The translations under genes and the position numbers were made by a program. The notes under the pieces are model-generated. The model saw only the letters and a program-made list of their open reading frames with translations. It was not told where the DNA came from and did not search any database. A stretch of DNA of 64,000 nt from NCBI RefSeq assembly GCF_014204945.1, contig NZ_JACHMN010000003.1, positions 2,294,001-2,358,000 of the forward strand, in the 5' to 3' direction. The stretch is from Allocatelliglobosispora scoriae. GTDB taxonomy: Bacteria; Actinomycetota; Actinomycetes; Mycobacteriales; Micromonosporaceae. Of the stretch, positions 16,860-25,153 are shown piece by piece. Each line of letters starts with the position of its first letter. Positions within the stretch are counted from its first letter, which is position 1.

Positions 16860-17974
16860 GCCCGCGACCCTTCACCGCCGAGGACTACGTCGTCCGGATG
16901 GGGCGGGCCACCGAGCAGGCCGCCGAGGCCGGGCTCTCCGGGCTGCTCATCACGCCCGGTCCCGACCTGACCTACCTCTGCGGCTACCAGCCCACCGCCG
17001 TCACCGAGCGGCTGACGATGCTGGTGCTCGCCTCCGGGCGTACCCCCGCGATGATCGTGCCCAAGCTGGAGCGGCCGGAAGCCGAGGCCGCGAGCGGGAC
17101 CACCGTGGAGCTCGTCGACTGGACCGACGGCCAGGACCCCTACGCGGTGACCGCGCCGCTGCTGGCGCCCGGCGGGCGCTACGGCATCTCCGACGGCGCG
17201 TGGGCGATGCACCTGCTCGGGCTGCAGCAGACCCTGCCGCAGACCCGCTACGCCGCGCTCACCCAGGCCCTGCCGATGCTGCGCGCGGTCAAGGACGACG
17301 ACGAGCTGGAGCGGCTCGCCGCGGCCGGTGCGGCGGCCGACGCCGCCTACGGCGACATCCTGGGCGTGCGCTTCGCGGGCCGCCGCGAGACCGAGGTGGC
17401 GGCAGACCTTTCAAGACTTCTCCTGGGGTACGGGCACAGCCAGGTCGACTTCACCGTGGTCGGTTCCGGCCCCAACGGTGCGAATCCGCACCACGAGGCG
17501 GGCGAGCGGGTGATCGCCGAGGGTGACACGGTCGTGCTCGACTTCGGTGGCCTCAAGGACGGCTACGGCTCGGACACCACCCGCACCGTCTATGTCGGCG
17601 ACACCCCGCCGGATGAGGTACGCAAGGTCCACGACCTGGTCCGCGCCGCGCAGCAGGCGGCGTTCGAGGCGGTCCGGCCGGGCGTGCAGTGCCAGGAGAT
17701 CGACAGGGTGGCCCGGCAGGTGATCACCGACGGCGGGTACGGCGACTACTTCATCCACCGCGTCGGCCACGGGATCGGGCTCACCACGCACGAGCCGCCC
17801 TACATGGTCGCGGGGGAGACCCACACCATCGTGCCCGGGATGTGCTTCTCGATCGAGCCCGGCATCTATCTGCCGGGGCGCTTCGGCGTGCGGATCGAGG
17901 ACATCGTCACCTGCACCGCCGACGGCGGCAAGCGCTTCAACAACACGCCGCACGAGCTGAAGACCGTCCACTGA
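16856..17974 (+). CDS. M24-family Xaa-Pro aminopeptidase/dipeptidase
   Basis: A 372-residue protein with a creatinase-type N-domain (YLCGYQPTAVTERL) and a pita-bread C-domain. All five metal ligands are present: Asp229 (VVLDFGG), Asp240 (GSDTTRT), His305 (RVGHGIG), Glu334 (SIEPGIYL) and Glu348 (RIEDIV). It is predicted to cleave Xaa-Pro peptide bonds in the cytoplasm. The ATG overlaps the stop of the M20 gene, so the two peptidases are one operon, probably completing peptide turnover together. Confidence 0.9.
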   Translation: MSPRPFTAEDYVVRMGRATEQAAEAGLSGLLITPGPDLTYLCGYQPTAVTERLTMLVLASGRTPAMIVPKLERPEAEAASGTTVELVDWTDGQDPYAVTAPLLAPGGRYGISDGAWAMHLLGLQQTLPQTRYAALTQALPMLRAVKDDDELERLAAAGAAADAAYGDILGVRFAGRRETEVAADLSRLLLGYGHSQVDFTVVGSGPNGANPHHEAGERVIAEGDTVVLDFGGLKDGYGSDTTRTVYVGDTPPDEVRKVHDLVRAAQQAAFEAVRPGVQCQEIDRVARQVITDGGYGDYFIHRVGHGIGLTTHEPPYMVAGETHTIVPGMCFSIEPGIYLPGRFGVRIEDIVTCTADGGKRFNNTPHELKTVH

Positions 17975-18069
17975 AGTCTCCCCATTATGGGACAAATCCC
18001 CTAGTTGGAGAATCGCCGCACCCCTCGGTGAAGAATCAAAAGTCCTGGTCACAAGCCGAGGGGGACATC

Positions 18070-19545
18070 GTGGAGACAGCACTGCAGCCGGTGGAGGCCT
18101 ATCCCCGGCGCTGGCTCGCGCTGGCGGTCATCGCGATCGCGCAGCTCATGGTCATTCTCGATGCGACCATCGTCAACATCGCCCTGCCGCAGGCCCAGGC
18201 CGAACTCGGCATCAGCGACCCGGACCGGCAGTGGGTCATCACGGCGTACACGTTGACCTTCGGCGGCTTCCTGCTGCTCGGCGGCCGGATCGCCGACTAC
18301 TGGGGCCGCAAGCGCGCCTTCATCTGGGGCTCCGTCGGCTTCGCCGCCGCCTCCGCGCTCGGCGGTCTCGCCAACACCGGCGGCACGCTCTTCGCCGCCC
18401 GCGCGCTGCAGGGCCTCTTCGGCGCGCTGCTCATGCCGGCCAGCCTCGCCCTGCTCACCGTCGTCTTCACCGAGGTACGCGAGCGCGCCAAGGCCTTCGC
18501 CGTCTACGGCGCCATCGCCGGTGGCGGTGCCGCGATCGGTCTGTTCCTCGGCGGTGTCCTCACCGAGTACGCCAACTGGCGCTGGTGCCTGCTCGTCAAC
18601 ATCCCGATCGCGGCGATCGCCGTCGCCATGGCGATCCCGTGGGTGCCCGAGAGCAAGGCGAAGGGCAACACCAGGCTCGACGTCCCCGGCGCCGTCGTGG
18701 TCACCCTGGGCCTGGTATCGCTCGTCTACGGCTTCACCAAGGCGGCCACCGACGGCTGGAGCGCGGGCACCACCCTCGGCTTCATCGCCGCCGGCGTGGT
18801 CCTGCTGATCCTCTTCGTCGTCCTGCAGACCCGGGTCAGCAACCCGCTGCTGCCGATGCGGATCCTGCTCGACCGCAACCGGGGCGGTGCCTACATCGCG
18901 AGCCTGCTCACCGGTGTCGGCCTCTTCGGCGCGTTCCTCTTCCTCACCTTCTATTTCCAGCAGACCCTGGGATACAGCCCGCTCAAGGCAGGTCTCGCCT
19001 CGATGCCGGTGACCCTCGGCGTCTTCATCTCGGCCGGTGCCGCCAGCCAGCTCGTGCCGAAGATCGGGCCGAAACCGCTGATGGTGACCGGTGCGCTGCT
19101 CGCCACGGCGGCGATGCTGCTGCTCACCCAGATCGCCATCGACAGTACGTTCTGGCTGCACATCTTCCCGGCGGAGCTGCTGCTGGGCCTCGGTCTCGGC
19201 TCCATCTTCGTACCGCTGTCGAACCTGGCGCTGATCGGTGTCGGCACCCACGATGCCGGTGCGGCGAGCGCGACCCTCAACGCGACCCAGCAGATCGGTG
19301 GCTCACTCGGTACCGCACTGCTGAACACCTTCGCCACCACGGCCGCTGCCGCCTATGTCGCCGACCACATGTCGCCCACGGCGAATCCGAGGATGGTCGC
19401 GGGGGAGGCGGCGGTGCACGGTTACACGGTGGCGTTCTTCTGGGCGGCGGTGTTCCTGGCGATCGCGGCGGTGGTCATCATGGTGATGGTCAAGGCGCGT
19501 AGGGAGGACCTCCCCGACCAGTCCGCTCCAGCCCACGTGGGCTAG
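18070..19545 (+). CDS. MFS transporter, DHA2 (14-helix drug:H+ antiporter) family
   Basis: A 491-residue protein with about 14 helices. Motif LDATIVNIALPQAQAELG (motif D1 of DHA2), GGRIADYWGRKRAF (motif A), and ARALQGLFGALLMPASLALL are clear. It is predicted to export drugs or toxic metabolites using the proton gradient. The GTG at 18070 is chosen because GAGGGGG lies just upstream; an AT-richer leader (17976-18060) separates it from the peptidase operon. No regulator is adjacent. Confidence 0.9.
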   Translation: METALQPVEAYPRRWLALAVIAIAQLMVILDATIVNIALPQAQAELGISDPDRQWVITAYTLTFGGFLLLGGRIADYWGRKRAFIWGSVGFAAASALGGLANTGGTLFAARALQGLFGALLMPASLALLTVVFTEVRERAKAFAVYGAIAGGGAAIGLFLGGVLTEYANWRWCLLVNIPIAAIAVAMAIPWVPESKAKGNTRLDVPGAVVVTLGLVSLVYGFTKAATDGWSAGTTLGFIAAGVVLLILFVVLQTRVSNPLLPMRILLDRNRGGAYIASLLTGVGLFGAFLFLTFYFQQTLGYSPLKAGLASMPVTLGVFISAGAASQLVPKIGPKPLMVTGALLATAAMLLLTQIAIDSTFWLHIFPAELLLGLGLGSIFVPLSNLALIGVGTHDAGAASATLNATQQIGGSLGTALLNTFATTAAAAYVADHMSPTANPRMVAGEAAVHGYTVAFFWAAVFLAIAAVVIMVMVKARREDLPDQSAPAHVG

Positions 19546-19625
19546 CGGTAGCGGGCGGCGGGCTAGCGGCGGCGGGCCTGGGGCCCCGGCTGCGGCTGCG
19601 GCTGCGGCTGCGGCTGCGGCTGCGG

Positions 19626-19661
19626 CAAGATCGTCGCAACTCTTGAAGAGTTGGTGTTATT
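19626..19661. repeat. Family A palindromic repeat, copy 4
   Basis: CAAGATCGTCG, then CAACTCTTGAAGAGTTG, then GTGTTATT. Inverted orientation relative to copy 5. Confidence 0.8.
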
Positions 19662-19677
19662 CCGCGGCGGCGTGTGC

Positions 19678-19753
19678 ATGATCGCGCTGTTTCCGGGAAG
19701 TTGGCCCCTCCGCGAGCGGGGGAAGGGATTGTTTCCCGGAAACAGCGCGATCA
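19678..19753. repeat. Family C hairpin repeat, copy 1
   Basis: Outer arms TGATCGCGCTGTTTCCGG and its inverse TTTCCCGGAAACAGCGCGATCA (positions 19732-19753), with an inner GCCCCTCCGC/GCGGGGGAAGGG pairing. Confidence 0.75.
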
Positions 19754-20000
19754 ATCGTGCGTGGGCGCGTGGGCGCGTGGGCGCGTGGGCGCGTGGGATC
19801 GCGCAGAGCGCTTGGGATCGCGTAGAGCGAGGTGCGCTGACCAGCTAGTTTACCCTGGGCGCGCAGGGAGGATGTCCAGGTACCAGTGGGCGTCGGGCGC
19901 CTAGGTTGCTGGGGTGCCGGGTCCCCCTGGGTGCCGGGGTGCTGGGGTGCCGGGTGCCGGGTGCTTGCCGCTGGCTGCCGCCGCCTGCCGCCGCCTGTCA

Positions 20001-20062
20001 GCGTTTTGCAGCAAAGCGTGGTCTCGCAGCTCGGAATAGCCACGTTTTGCAGCAAAGCGTGA
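20001..20062. repeat. Family B repeat, copy 3
   Basis: Here the two arms are mostly direct: GCGTTTTGCAGCAAAGCGTG and ACGTTTTGCAGCAAAGCGTG, 40 bases apart. Each arm is itself a near-palindrome, so this is compatible with arm inversion. Confidence 0.7.
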
Positions 20063-20137
20063 CGAGTATCTGCCGACGGCGCGCACGTCAACTGCACCCC
20101 TCGAAGATCGGGTCAACCCAGCCGCTCTAGGCACATC

Positions 20138-20214
20138 ATGATCGCGCAAAAACCCGGAACCAAGCCCCTCCCCGCCTGCCGGAGGGGCCAACTTCCGGGA
20201 AACAGCGCGATCAT
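20138..20214. repeat. Family C hairpin repeat, copy 2
   Basis: Outer arms CATGATCGCGC and GCGCGATCATG, inner arms GCCCCTCC and GGAGGGGC. Same architecture and length as copy 1, 385 bases away. Confidence 0.75.
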
Positions 20215-20231
20215 GCATCGCGGCACCGCGC

Positions 20232-20268
20232 AATAACACCAACTCTTCAAGAGTTGCGACGATCTTGC
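20232..20268. repeat. Family A palindromic repeat, copy 5
   Basis: AATAACAC, then CAACTCTTCAAGAGTTG, then CGACGATCTTGC; 25 bases from the stop of the sensor kinase gene. Confidence 0.8.
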
Positions 20269-20292
20269 CGCAGCCGCAGCCCCGCGCGGGGA

Positions 20293-21441
20293 TTACCAGC
20301 GGATGGGGAGAGTCACCCGCACTGAGAGGCCGCCGCCTGGGTTCGGGGCGGCCACCGCGTCGCCGGAGTGGGCCTGGGCCACCGCGCGTACGATCGACAG
20401 CCCGAGGCCGTGGCCGCGAGCGGAACCTACCCGGTCGACCAGTCGGCGGAACGGCTCGAAGAGCACCGGCACCTCGTGCGCCCCGATCTCCGCCCCGGTG
20501 TTCGTCACCGTGATCTCCACGAAGCGCGGCCCGGTGAAGGTGGTCACGCCGACCCGCCCGGACGGCACGTTGTAGCGGACGGCGTTGTCGACGAGGTTGC
20601 GGATGAGCTGCTCCAGCAGGATCGCGTCGCCGGTCGTCGCCGCCGGACGCAGGTCGGCCGTGACCGTGATCGCGTGCTCGGCGGCGAGCGCGGCCGTCCC
20701 GCGCAGCGCCGATGCCGCGAGCTCCGCGACGTCGACCGGACGCCGTTCGGTGACCTGGTCGTCAGCGCGGGCCAGGGTGAGCAGCGCGTCGATGAGGCGT
20801 TCGTGGCGCTGGTTGACGGCGAGGAGGTTCTCGCCGAGGTTGCGTACCTCGACCGGGCTGCCGGGGCGGTTCATCGCCACTTCGACGAGGGTCCGGTTCA
20901 GCGCGATCGGGGTCTTCAGCTCGTGGGCGGCGTTGGCGATGAACCGCCCCTGCCCGGCGAAGGCCTCGTCGAGCCGGTCGAGCATGCTGTCGAACGAGTC
21001 GGCGAGGCTCTTGACCTCGCCCGGCGGCATGTCGAGGGCGATGCGCCGGTGCAGCGTACGCCCGGCGATCCGCTGTGCGGTCAACGTGATCCGGCTCAGC
21101 GGGCGCAGCAGACGTCCGGCGAGGAACCAGCCGGACGCGGTGGCGACGATCCAGACCACGAGGACGGTCATGCCGCCCTTGGCGATCAGGTTGAGCTGCA
21201 TCGAGTCGATGATCTGCTGCTGGGTGACCTCGTCGCGGGGGAGTTGGTCGAGGACCGCCTCCTTGTCGCCGAAACCCGGAGAGGAGTATTTCTCCTGGTA
21301 GACCAGGTTCAGGCTGTACTCCATGCTGTTGCGGACCAGGATCATGCTGCCCGCGAGCACCGCGGCCGCGGCGAGCCCGAAGATCACGCTGAACGCGACG
21401 GTGAGCCGGATCCGCAGGTTCCCGCGCAGGCTGTGGTTCAT
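20293..21441 (-). CDS. Sensor histidine kinase
   Basis: A 382-residue inner-membrane kinase. Two helices (residues about 13-36 and 88-108) flank a short outer domain of about 50 residues. A HAMP region follows, then the H-box with phospho-acceptor His173 (AAHELKTPIALN), N-box LVDNAVRYN and G-box GHGLGLSIVRA. Its ATG overlaps the stop of the response regulator gene (ATGA). Input signal unknown; the small sensor domain and the neighbouring alr-ddl genes make a cell-envelope signal plausible, which is inference. Confidence 0.9.
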   Translation of the reverse strand: MNHSLRGNLRIRLTVAFSVIFGLAAAAVLAGSMILVRNSMEYSLNLVYQEKYSSPGFGDKEAVLDQLPRDEVTQQQIIDSMQLNLIAKGGMTVLVVWIVATASGWFLAGRLLRPLSRITLTAQRIAGRTLHRRIALDMPPGEVKSLADSFDSMLDRLDEAFAGQGRFIANAAHELKTPIALNRTLVEVAMNRPGSPVEVRNLGENLLAVNQRHERLIDALLTLARADDQVTERRPVDVAELAASALRGTAALAAEHAITVTADLRPAATTGDAILLEQLIRNLVDNAVRYNVPSGRVGVTTFTGPRFVEITVTNTGAEIGAHEVPVLFEPFRRLVDRVGSARGHGLGLSIVRAVAQAHSGDAVAAPNPGGGLSVRVTLPIRW

Positions 21442-22094
21442 GCGAGGCGGTACCCCACGCCGGTGATCGTCTCGATGAGCTGCGGCTCGCCGAGCTTGCG
21501 GCGCAGCCCGCTGATCGTGACGCGGACGATCGTGGTGAACGGGTCCATGTTCTCGTCCCAGACCTTCTCCAGCAGCGTCTCGGCGCTGACGACGGCACCC
21601 TCGGCGCGCAGCAGCTCCTCCAGCACGGCGAACTCCTTCTTCGACAACCCGACATAGCGGTCATCGCGGTAGGTCTCGCGGTGGTGCGGATCGAGGCGTA
21701 CCCCCGAGCGGGTGAGGACCGGCGGCGTCGCCGGGCGCGACCTGCGCCCCAGCGCGCGGACCCGGGCCACCAGCTCGGCGAAGGCGAACGGCTTCGCCAG
21801 GTAGTCGTCGGCACCGAGGGTGAGCCCGGCCACCCGCTCGGCGACGGTGGTGGAGACGGTGAGCATCAGCACCCGCACGTCGGAGCCGGAGGCGACGACC
21901 TCGCGGCACACGTCGTCGCCGTGGACCCCGGGCAGGTCCCGGTCGAGCACGAGCACGTCGTAGTCGTTGACCGCAAGCCGCTCCAGCGCCGCCGCCCCGT
22001 CATAGGCGACGTCGACCGCGAACGTCTCCTGCCGCAGCCCCTCGGCGATGGCGTCGGCCATCAGCTCCTCGTCCTCGACCACCAGAATGCGCAC
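21438..22094 (-). CDS. OmpR-family response regulator
   Basis: A 218-residue protein with a receiver domain (acidic VVEDEE, phospho-acceptor Asp51 in VLDRDLPG, conserved Lys in LAKPFAF) and a C-terminal winged helix (ISGLRRKLGEPQLIETITGVGYRL). It is partner of the kinase encoded directly downstream. The GTG at 22092-22094 is chosen because the receiver fold starts at once; no ribosome site is seen, so the message may be leaderless. It is divergent from alr across 86 bases. Confidence 0.9.
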   Translation of the reverse strand: MRILVVEDEELMADAIAEGLRQETFAVDVAYDGAAALERLAVNDYDVLVLDRDLPGVHGDDVCREVVASGSDVRVLMLTVSTTVAERVAGLTLGADDYLAKPFAFAELVARVRALGRRSRPATPPVLTRSGVRLDPHHRETYRDDRYVGLSKKEFAVLEELLRAEGAVVSAETLLEKVWDENMDPFTTIVRVTISGLRRKLGEPQLIETITGVGYRLA

Positions 22095-22180
22095 GGGGCA
22101 AGTATGCACAGGTCGTGTGAGTTCTCCGTGAGCGTTCGCGCTCTCGATCACCTCACACCCGCCCTGGTGGAGTAACCCCG
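22095..22180. promoter_or_regulatory. Divergent control region between response regulator and alr
   Basis: 86 bases carrying GTGTGAG (22115-22121) and its inverse CTCACAC (22152-22158), plus a CGTGAGCG near-copy at 22127. These could be response-regulator sites for both directions. GGTGGAG at 22167-22173 is the ribosome site of alr. Confidence 0.35.
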
Positions 22181-23467
22181 ATGAGCACAGATCTGGCCGA
22201 GGCGGTCGTGGACCTCGCGGCCGTCCGGGGCAATCTCGCGACGATCGCGGCGGGTACGCCCGCCCGCATCCTGGCCGTCGTGAAGGCCGACGGCTTCGGC
22301 CACGGTGCCGTGCCGATCGCCCGGGCCGCGCTCGCCGCTGGCGCGGCCTGGCTCGGGGTGACCTCCGCCACGGAGGCCCTGGCCCTGCGTGCCGACGGGA
22401 TCACCGCGCCGATTCTGAGCTGGCTGCACCGCCCCGACGCCGACGTCACCGCGCTGATCCTGGCGGACGTCGACATCTCGGTCTCCACCGTCGCCCACCT
22501 GCGCCGGGTCGCCGCCGACGCGGCCCGCTGCGGCCGGGTCGCCCATGTGCACCTCAAGGCCGACACGGGCCTGCACCGCAACGGCGCCACCAGCGACGAC
22601 TGGCCGGAACTGCTCGCCTGGACCCGCAAGCACGAGCACGAGGGCACCCTCCGCTGCCGCGCGATCTGGTCCCACCTCGCCACCGCCGACCAGCCCCCCA
22701 AGACCACCCCAACTCTTGAAGACTTGGTGCTAAACGCCCCCGCCCCCACCGGCTCCGGGCCCATCGCCGCCGCACCCGGCTTCTCCGCATCCGACCCCGC
22801 CGCACCCAAGATCGACGCAACTCTTGAAGAGTTGTTGCTAAACGCGGCCGCGCCGGGCGATGCGGGCGCGCCGGGCAGCGCGGGCGTTGCTCGGCAGAGG
22901 GCGGCGTTCGTCGCCGCGGTGGCGGAGGCCCGGGCCGCCGGGCTGACGCCGGAGCTGGCGCACCTCGCCAACTCGGCGGCCGCGATGACCGCCCCGGACA
23001 CCCACTTCGACCTGGTCCGGATCGGCATCGGGCTCTACGGCATCGAGCCGGTTCCCGGTCGCGTCACCGGGCTGCGTCCGGCGCTGACCGTGCGTACCAG
23101 CGTGATCAACATCAAGCGCGTGCCTGCCGGGTCGGGTGTCTCCTATGGGCCCGACCACGTCACGACCCGCCCGACCAGCCTGGCGCTGCTGCCGATCGGG
23201 TACGCCGACGGCCTGCCCCGCGCGGCCGAGGGCCGGGCGCAGGTCGTGATCGCCGGGCGCCGCTGCCCGATCGTCGGGCGCATCGCCATGGACCAGTGCG
23301 TCGTCGACGTCGGCGACCTGCCGGTCGGCCTCGGCGACACCGCGATCGTCCTCGGCACCGGCGGGCCGTCCGCCACCGAGTGGGCCGCCTGGGCCGGCAC
23401 CAATCCGCACGAGATCCTGACGGGCATCGGCCCCCGGGTGACCCGCACCTATCTGCACGGGGAGTGA
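22181..23467 (+). CDS. alr: Alanine racemase with an in-frame repeat-derived insertion
   Basis: A 428-residue PLP enzyme, longer than the usual 370-380. PLP Lys35 is in [10 protein letters not shown] (Phe where AYGHG is usual) and the catalytic Tyr322 in VSYGPDHVT. It interconverts L- and D-alanine for peptidoglycan. Residues about 172-237 have no counterpart expected in the family: they lie between WSHLATAD and [10 protein letters not shown], and two stretches ([20 protein letters not shown]) are translations of repeat family A copies 6 and 7. The site lies in a barrel surface loop, so activity may survive. ddl follows 2 bases after the stop. Confidence 0.9.
   Translation: MSTDLAEAVVDLAAVRGNLATIAAGTPARILAVVKADGFGHGAVPIARAALAAGAAWLGVTSATEALALRADGITAPILSWLHRPDADVTALILADVDISVSTVAHLRRVAADAARCGRVAHVHLKADTGLHRNGATSDDWPELLAWTRKHEHEGTLRCRAIWSHLATADQPPKTTPTLEDLVLNAPAPTGSGPIAAAPGFSASDPAAPKIDATLEELLLNAAAPGDAGAPGSAGVARQRAAFVAAVAEARAAGLTPELAHLANSAAAMTAPDTHFDLVRIGIGLYGIEPVPGRVTGLRPALTVRTSVINIKRVPAGSGVSYGPDHVTTRPTSLALLPIGYADGLPRAAEGRAQVVIAGRRCPIVGRIAMDQCVVDVGDLPVGLGDTAIVLGTGGPSATEWAAWAGTNPHEILTGIGPRVTRTYLHGE
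22699..22735. repeat. Family A palindromic repeat, copy 6, inside alr
   Basis: CAAGACCACCC, then CAACTCTTGAAGACTTG (one mismatch breaks the palindrome), then GTGCTAAAC. Read through in frame as part of the racemase insertion. Confidence 0.8.
22807..22842. repeat. Family A palindromic repeat, copy 7, inside alr
   Basis: CAAGATCGACG, then CAACTCTTGAAGAGTTG, then TTGCTAAAC. It is 108 bases from copy 6, a multiple of three, and in the same reading frame. Confidence 0.85.
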
Positions 23468-23469
23468 GC

Positions 23470-24477
23470 ATGACGATTCGACTGGCGGTCATCTACGGCG
23501 GCCGCAGCGGCGAGCACGACGTGTCGCTGGCGTCCGCGACGAGCATCCTGACCCACCTGGACCGCTCCGTCTACGACGTGACCGAGGTGCTGATCACCCG
23601 GGGCGGTGAGTGGGTCGTCGGCGGCGAGCCGCTGGGCATGGGGAGCGCGCTGCGCCGCCTCGCCGAGCAGGACGTGGTCTTCCCGGCGCTGCACGGGCCC
23701 TACGGCGAGGACGGCACGATCCAGTCGGTGCTGGAGCTGATCGGGGTGCCCTACGTGGGCAGCGGGGTGCTGGCGAGCGCGGCCGGGATGGACAAGGAGT
23801 TCACGAAGAAGCTGCTCGTCGCGGCCGGTCTGCGGGTCGCGGCCGGTGTCGTGCTGCGCGGACCGCAGTCGACGGTGGCTCCCGCCGACCGGGAACTGCT
23901 GGGCCTGCCGGTCTTCGTCAAACCCGCCCGGGCGGGCTCCAGCCTCGGTGTCTCCAGAGTGGACGACTGGGCCGCGCTGCCCGATGCGCTGGCGTTGGCC
24001 CGCCGCAGTGACGGCAAGGTGCTGGTGGAGGCGGCGGTCCGCGGCCGGGAGGTCGACGTGGCGGTGCTGGAGCACCCGGACGGCCGGGTGACGGCCGGTC
24101 CGCCGCTGGAGATCCGGGTCTCGGGGCCGGATTTCTTCGACTACGACGCGAAGTACGCCGGGGGCGCGGTCTTCGACATCCCGGCCCGGCTCGATCCGGC
24201 CGTGACGGAGCTGCTGCGGGAGCGGGCGGTCCGGGCCTTCGGCGCGCTGGAATGCCGCGGGCTGCTGCGGGTCGACTTCTTCCTGCCGGCGGACGGTTCG
24301 GAGCCGGTCGTCAACGAGGTCAACACCTTCCCCGGCTTCACCGCCGCGTCGCAGTTCCCCCGGATGTGGGCGGAGGCGGGCCTGCCCTTCCCGCGCCTGC
24401 TGGACACGCTGATCGCGACTGCTCTGCCGACCCGGCAGGTGACGAGCGGAACCTACGCGACCGCACTCCGGTCCTAG
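23470..24477 (+). CDS. ddl: D-alanine--D-alanine ligase
   Basis: A 335-residue ATP-grasp ligase making D-Ala-D-Ala for cell wall. Visible motifs: [16 protein letters not shown] at the N-terminus, [45 protein letters not shown], and the metal-binding end [12 protein letters not shown]. The omega-loop region reads [11 protein letters not shown], the Tyr-containing form typical of D-Ala-D-Ala enzymes rather than VanA-type depsipeptide ligases. GGGGAGTGAGC precedes the ATG. It forms an operon with alr next to a two-component system. Confidence 0.9.
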   Translation: MTIRLAVIYGGRSGEHDVSLASATSILTHLDRSVYDVTEVLITRGGEWVVGGEPLGMGSALRRLAEQDVVFPALHGPYGEDGTIQSVLELIGVPYVGSGVLASAAGMDKEFTKKLLVAAGLRVAAGVVLRGPQSTVAPADRELLGLPVFVKPARAGSSLGVSRVDDWAALPDALALARRSDGKVLVEAAVRGREVDVAVLEHPDGRVTAGPPLEIRVSGPDFFDYDAKYAGGAVFDIPARLDPAVTELLRERAVRAFGALECRGLLRVDFFLPADGSEPVVNEVNTFPGFTAASQFPRMWAEAGLPFPRLLDTLIATALPTRQVTSGTYATALRS

Positions 24478-24514
24478 CGCTGATAGTGCGGAGGCGGAGG
24501 GTGCCGACGGGCCG

Positions 24515-24655
24515 TCAGGGCGTGCCGGCCTTGTCGCTGAGGTCGACGACGAGGAGGTAGGCGGCGAAGACGCCGATGCAGCAGACCAGCAGGATCACCG
24601 CGCCGATGCCGAAGAAGAGTGCCACCTGGCGACGCGATGATCCATTTTCATCCAT
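24515..24655 (-). CDS. Single-helix small membrane protein (46 residues)
   Basis: An intact small frame. It has a polar N-terminus (MDENGSSRRQ), one strong helix (VALFFGIGAVILLVCCIGVF continuing AAYLLVV) and the tail DLSDKAGTP, ending in TGA. The charge pattern fits a single-pass protein with the N-terminus inside. There is no strong ribosome site and no family. It fills an otherwise empty gap downstream of, and convergent with, ddl. Confidence 0.5.
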   Translation of the reverse strand: MDENGSSRRQVALFFGIGAVILLVCCIGVFAAYLLVVDLSDKAGTP

Positions 24656-24823
24656 GAACTGGACTCTACGGTGGCCGTCAACGGCGGGCGGCGAAGGCGA
24701 GGGGCGTCATGCCGCGCCCCTCCCGTTCGCCACCGGCGTCCGCGCATCCTGCATCGTGCGCGGAAGGCCAGGTGAACGCATGTCCGCTTCCGAGATGTCA
24801 GTCCGTGTCGGTACGGTGACGCG

Positions 24824-25153
24824 GTGGGTCCTGACGTCCTGATGATGCACTTTCCGCCCGAGCTGGCCATGGATCGGCCACCGCCGGGCTGGCGACCGCG
24901 CCCGATCGGCACCGGTGCCGAGATCCGGGCGACCTTCGCGCGCACGCTGCCGGGCTGCCACTACCGCGACGGCGAGCTGCACTACTCGGGGGACGGCTTC
25001 ACCATCAGCGCCTTCGTCGACGAGTTCGACGACCAGCCGGTTCTCGGCCTCACGATCGTGATCACCCGCGACGGCGGCGACCCGCTGCCGACCACCCTGG
25101 CGCTGACGGCCGCCCTGGACGCGGGCGCGACGATGAGCACGGCCCGTGGCTGA
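24824..25153 (+). CDS. Conserved-looking protein of unknown function
   Basis: A 109-residue soluble protein with a Pro-rich start (PPELAMDRPPPGWRPRP) and an alternating-strand middle (YRDGELHYSGDGFTISAFVDEF). GTG start without a clear ribosome site. Its TGA lies 8 bases inside the CaiB gene start, so the two overlap and are probably co-translated. No family recognised. Confidence 0.55.
   Translation: MGPDVLMMHFPPELAMDRPPPGWRPRPIGTGAEIRATFARTLPGCHYRDGELHYSGDGFTISAFVDEFDDQPVLGLTIVITRDGGDPLPTTLALTAALDAGATMSTARG

Larger units (their letters stand above)
19546..20292. repeat. 747-bp gene-free repeat cluster
   Basis: No supportable gene. It contains, in order: a GGCTGC hexamer run (about 19590-19625), family A copy 4, family C copy 1, a GTGGGCGC octamer run (about 19760-19797), GGTGCCGGGT-type short repeats (about 19910-19965), family B copy 3, family C copy 2 and family A copy 5. 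The whole stretch lies between the stops of two convergent units (MFS pump and sensor kinase). Confidence 0.8.

Noticed and set aside
17405-17430. Possible eleventh family A copy (CTTTCAAGACTTCTCC) inside the M24 peptidase gene
   Set aside because: Only the CTTNCAAGA centre matches. The palindrome and flanks are missing, and the protein sequence there is normal for the family.
23470-24477. D-Ala-D-Lac (VanA/B) or D-Ala-D-Ser (VanC) type resistance ligase
   Set aside because: The omega-loop segment reads as the Tyr-type D-Ala-D-Ala form, and no VanH or VanX gene is near.
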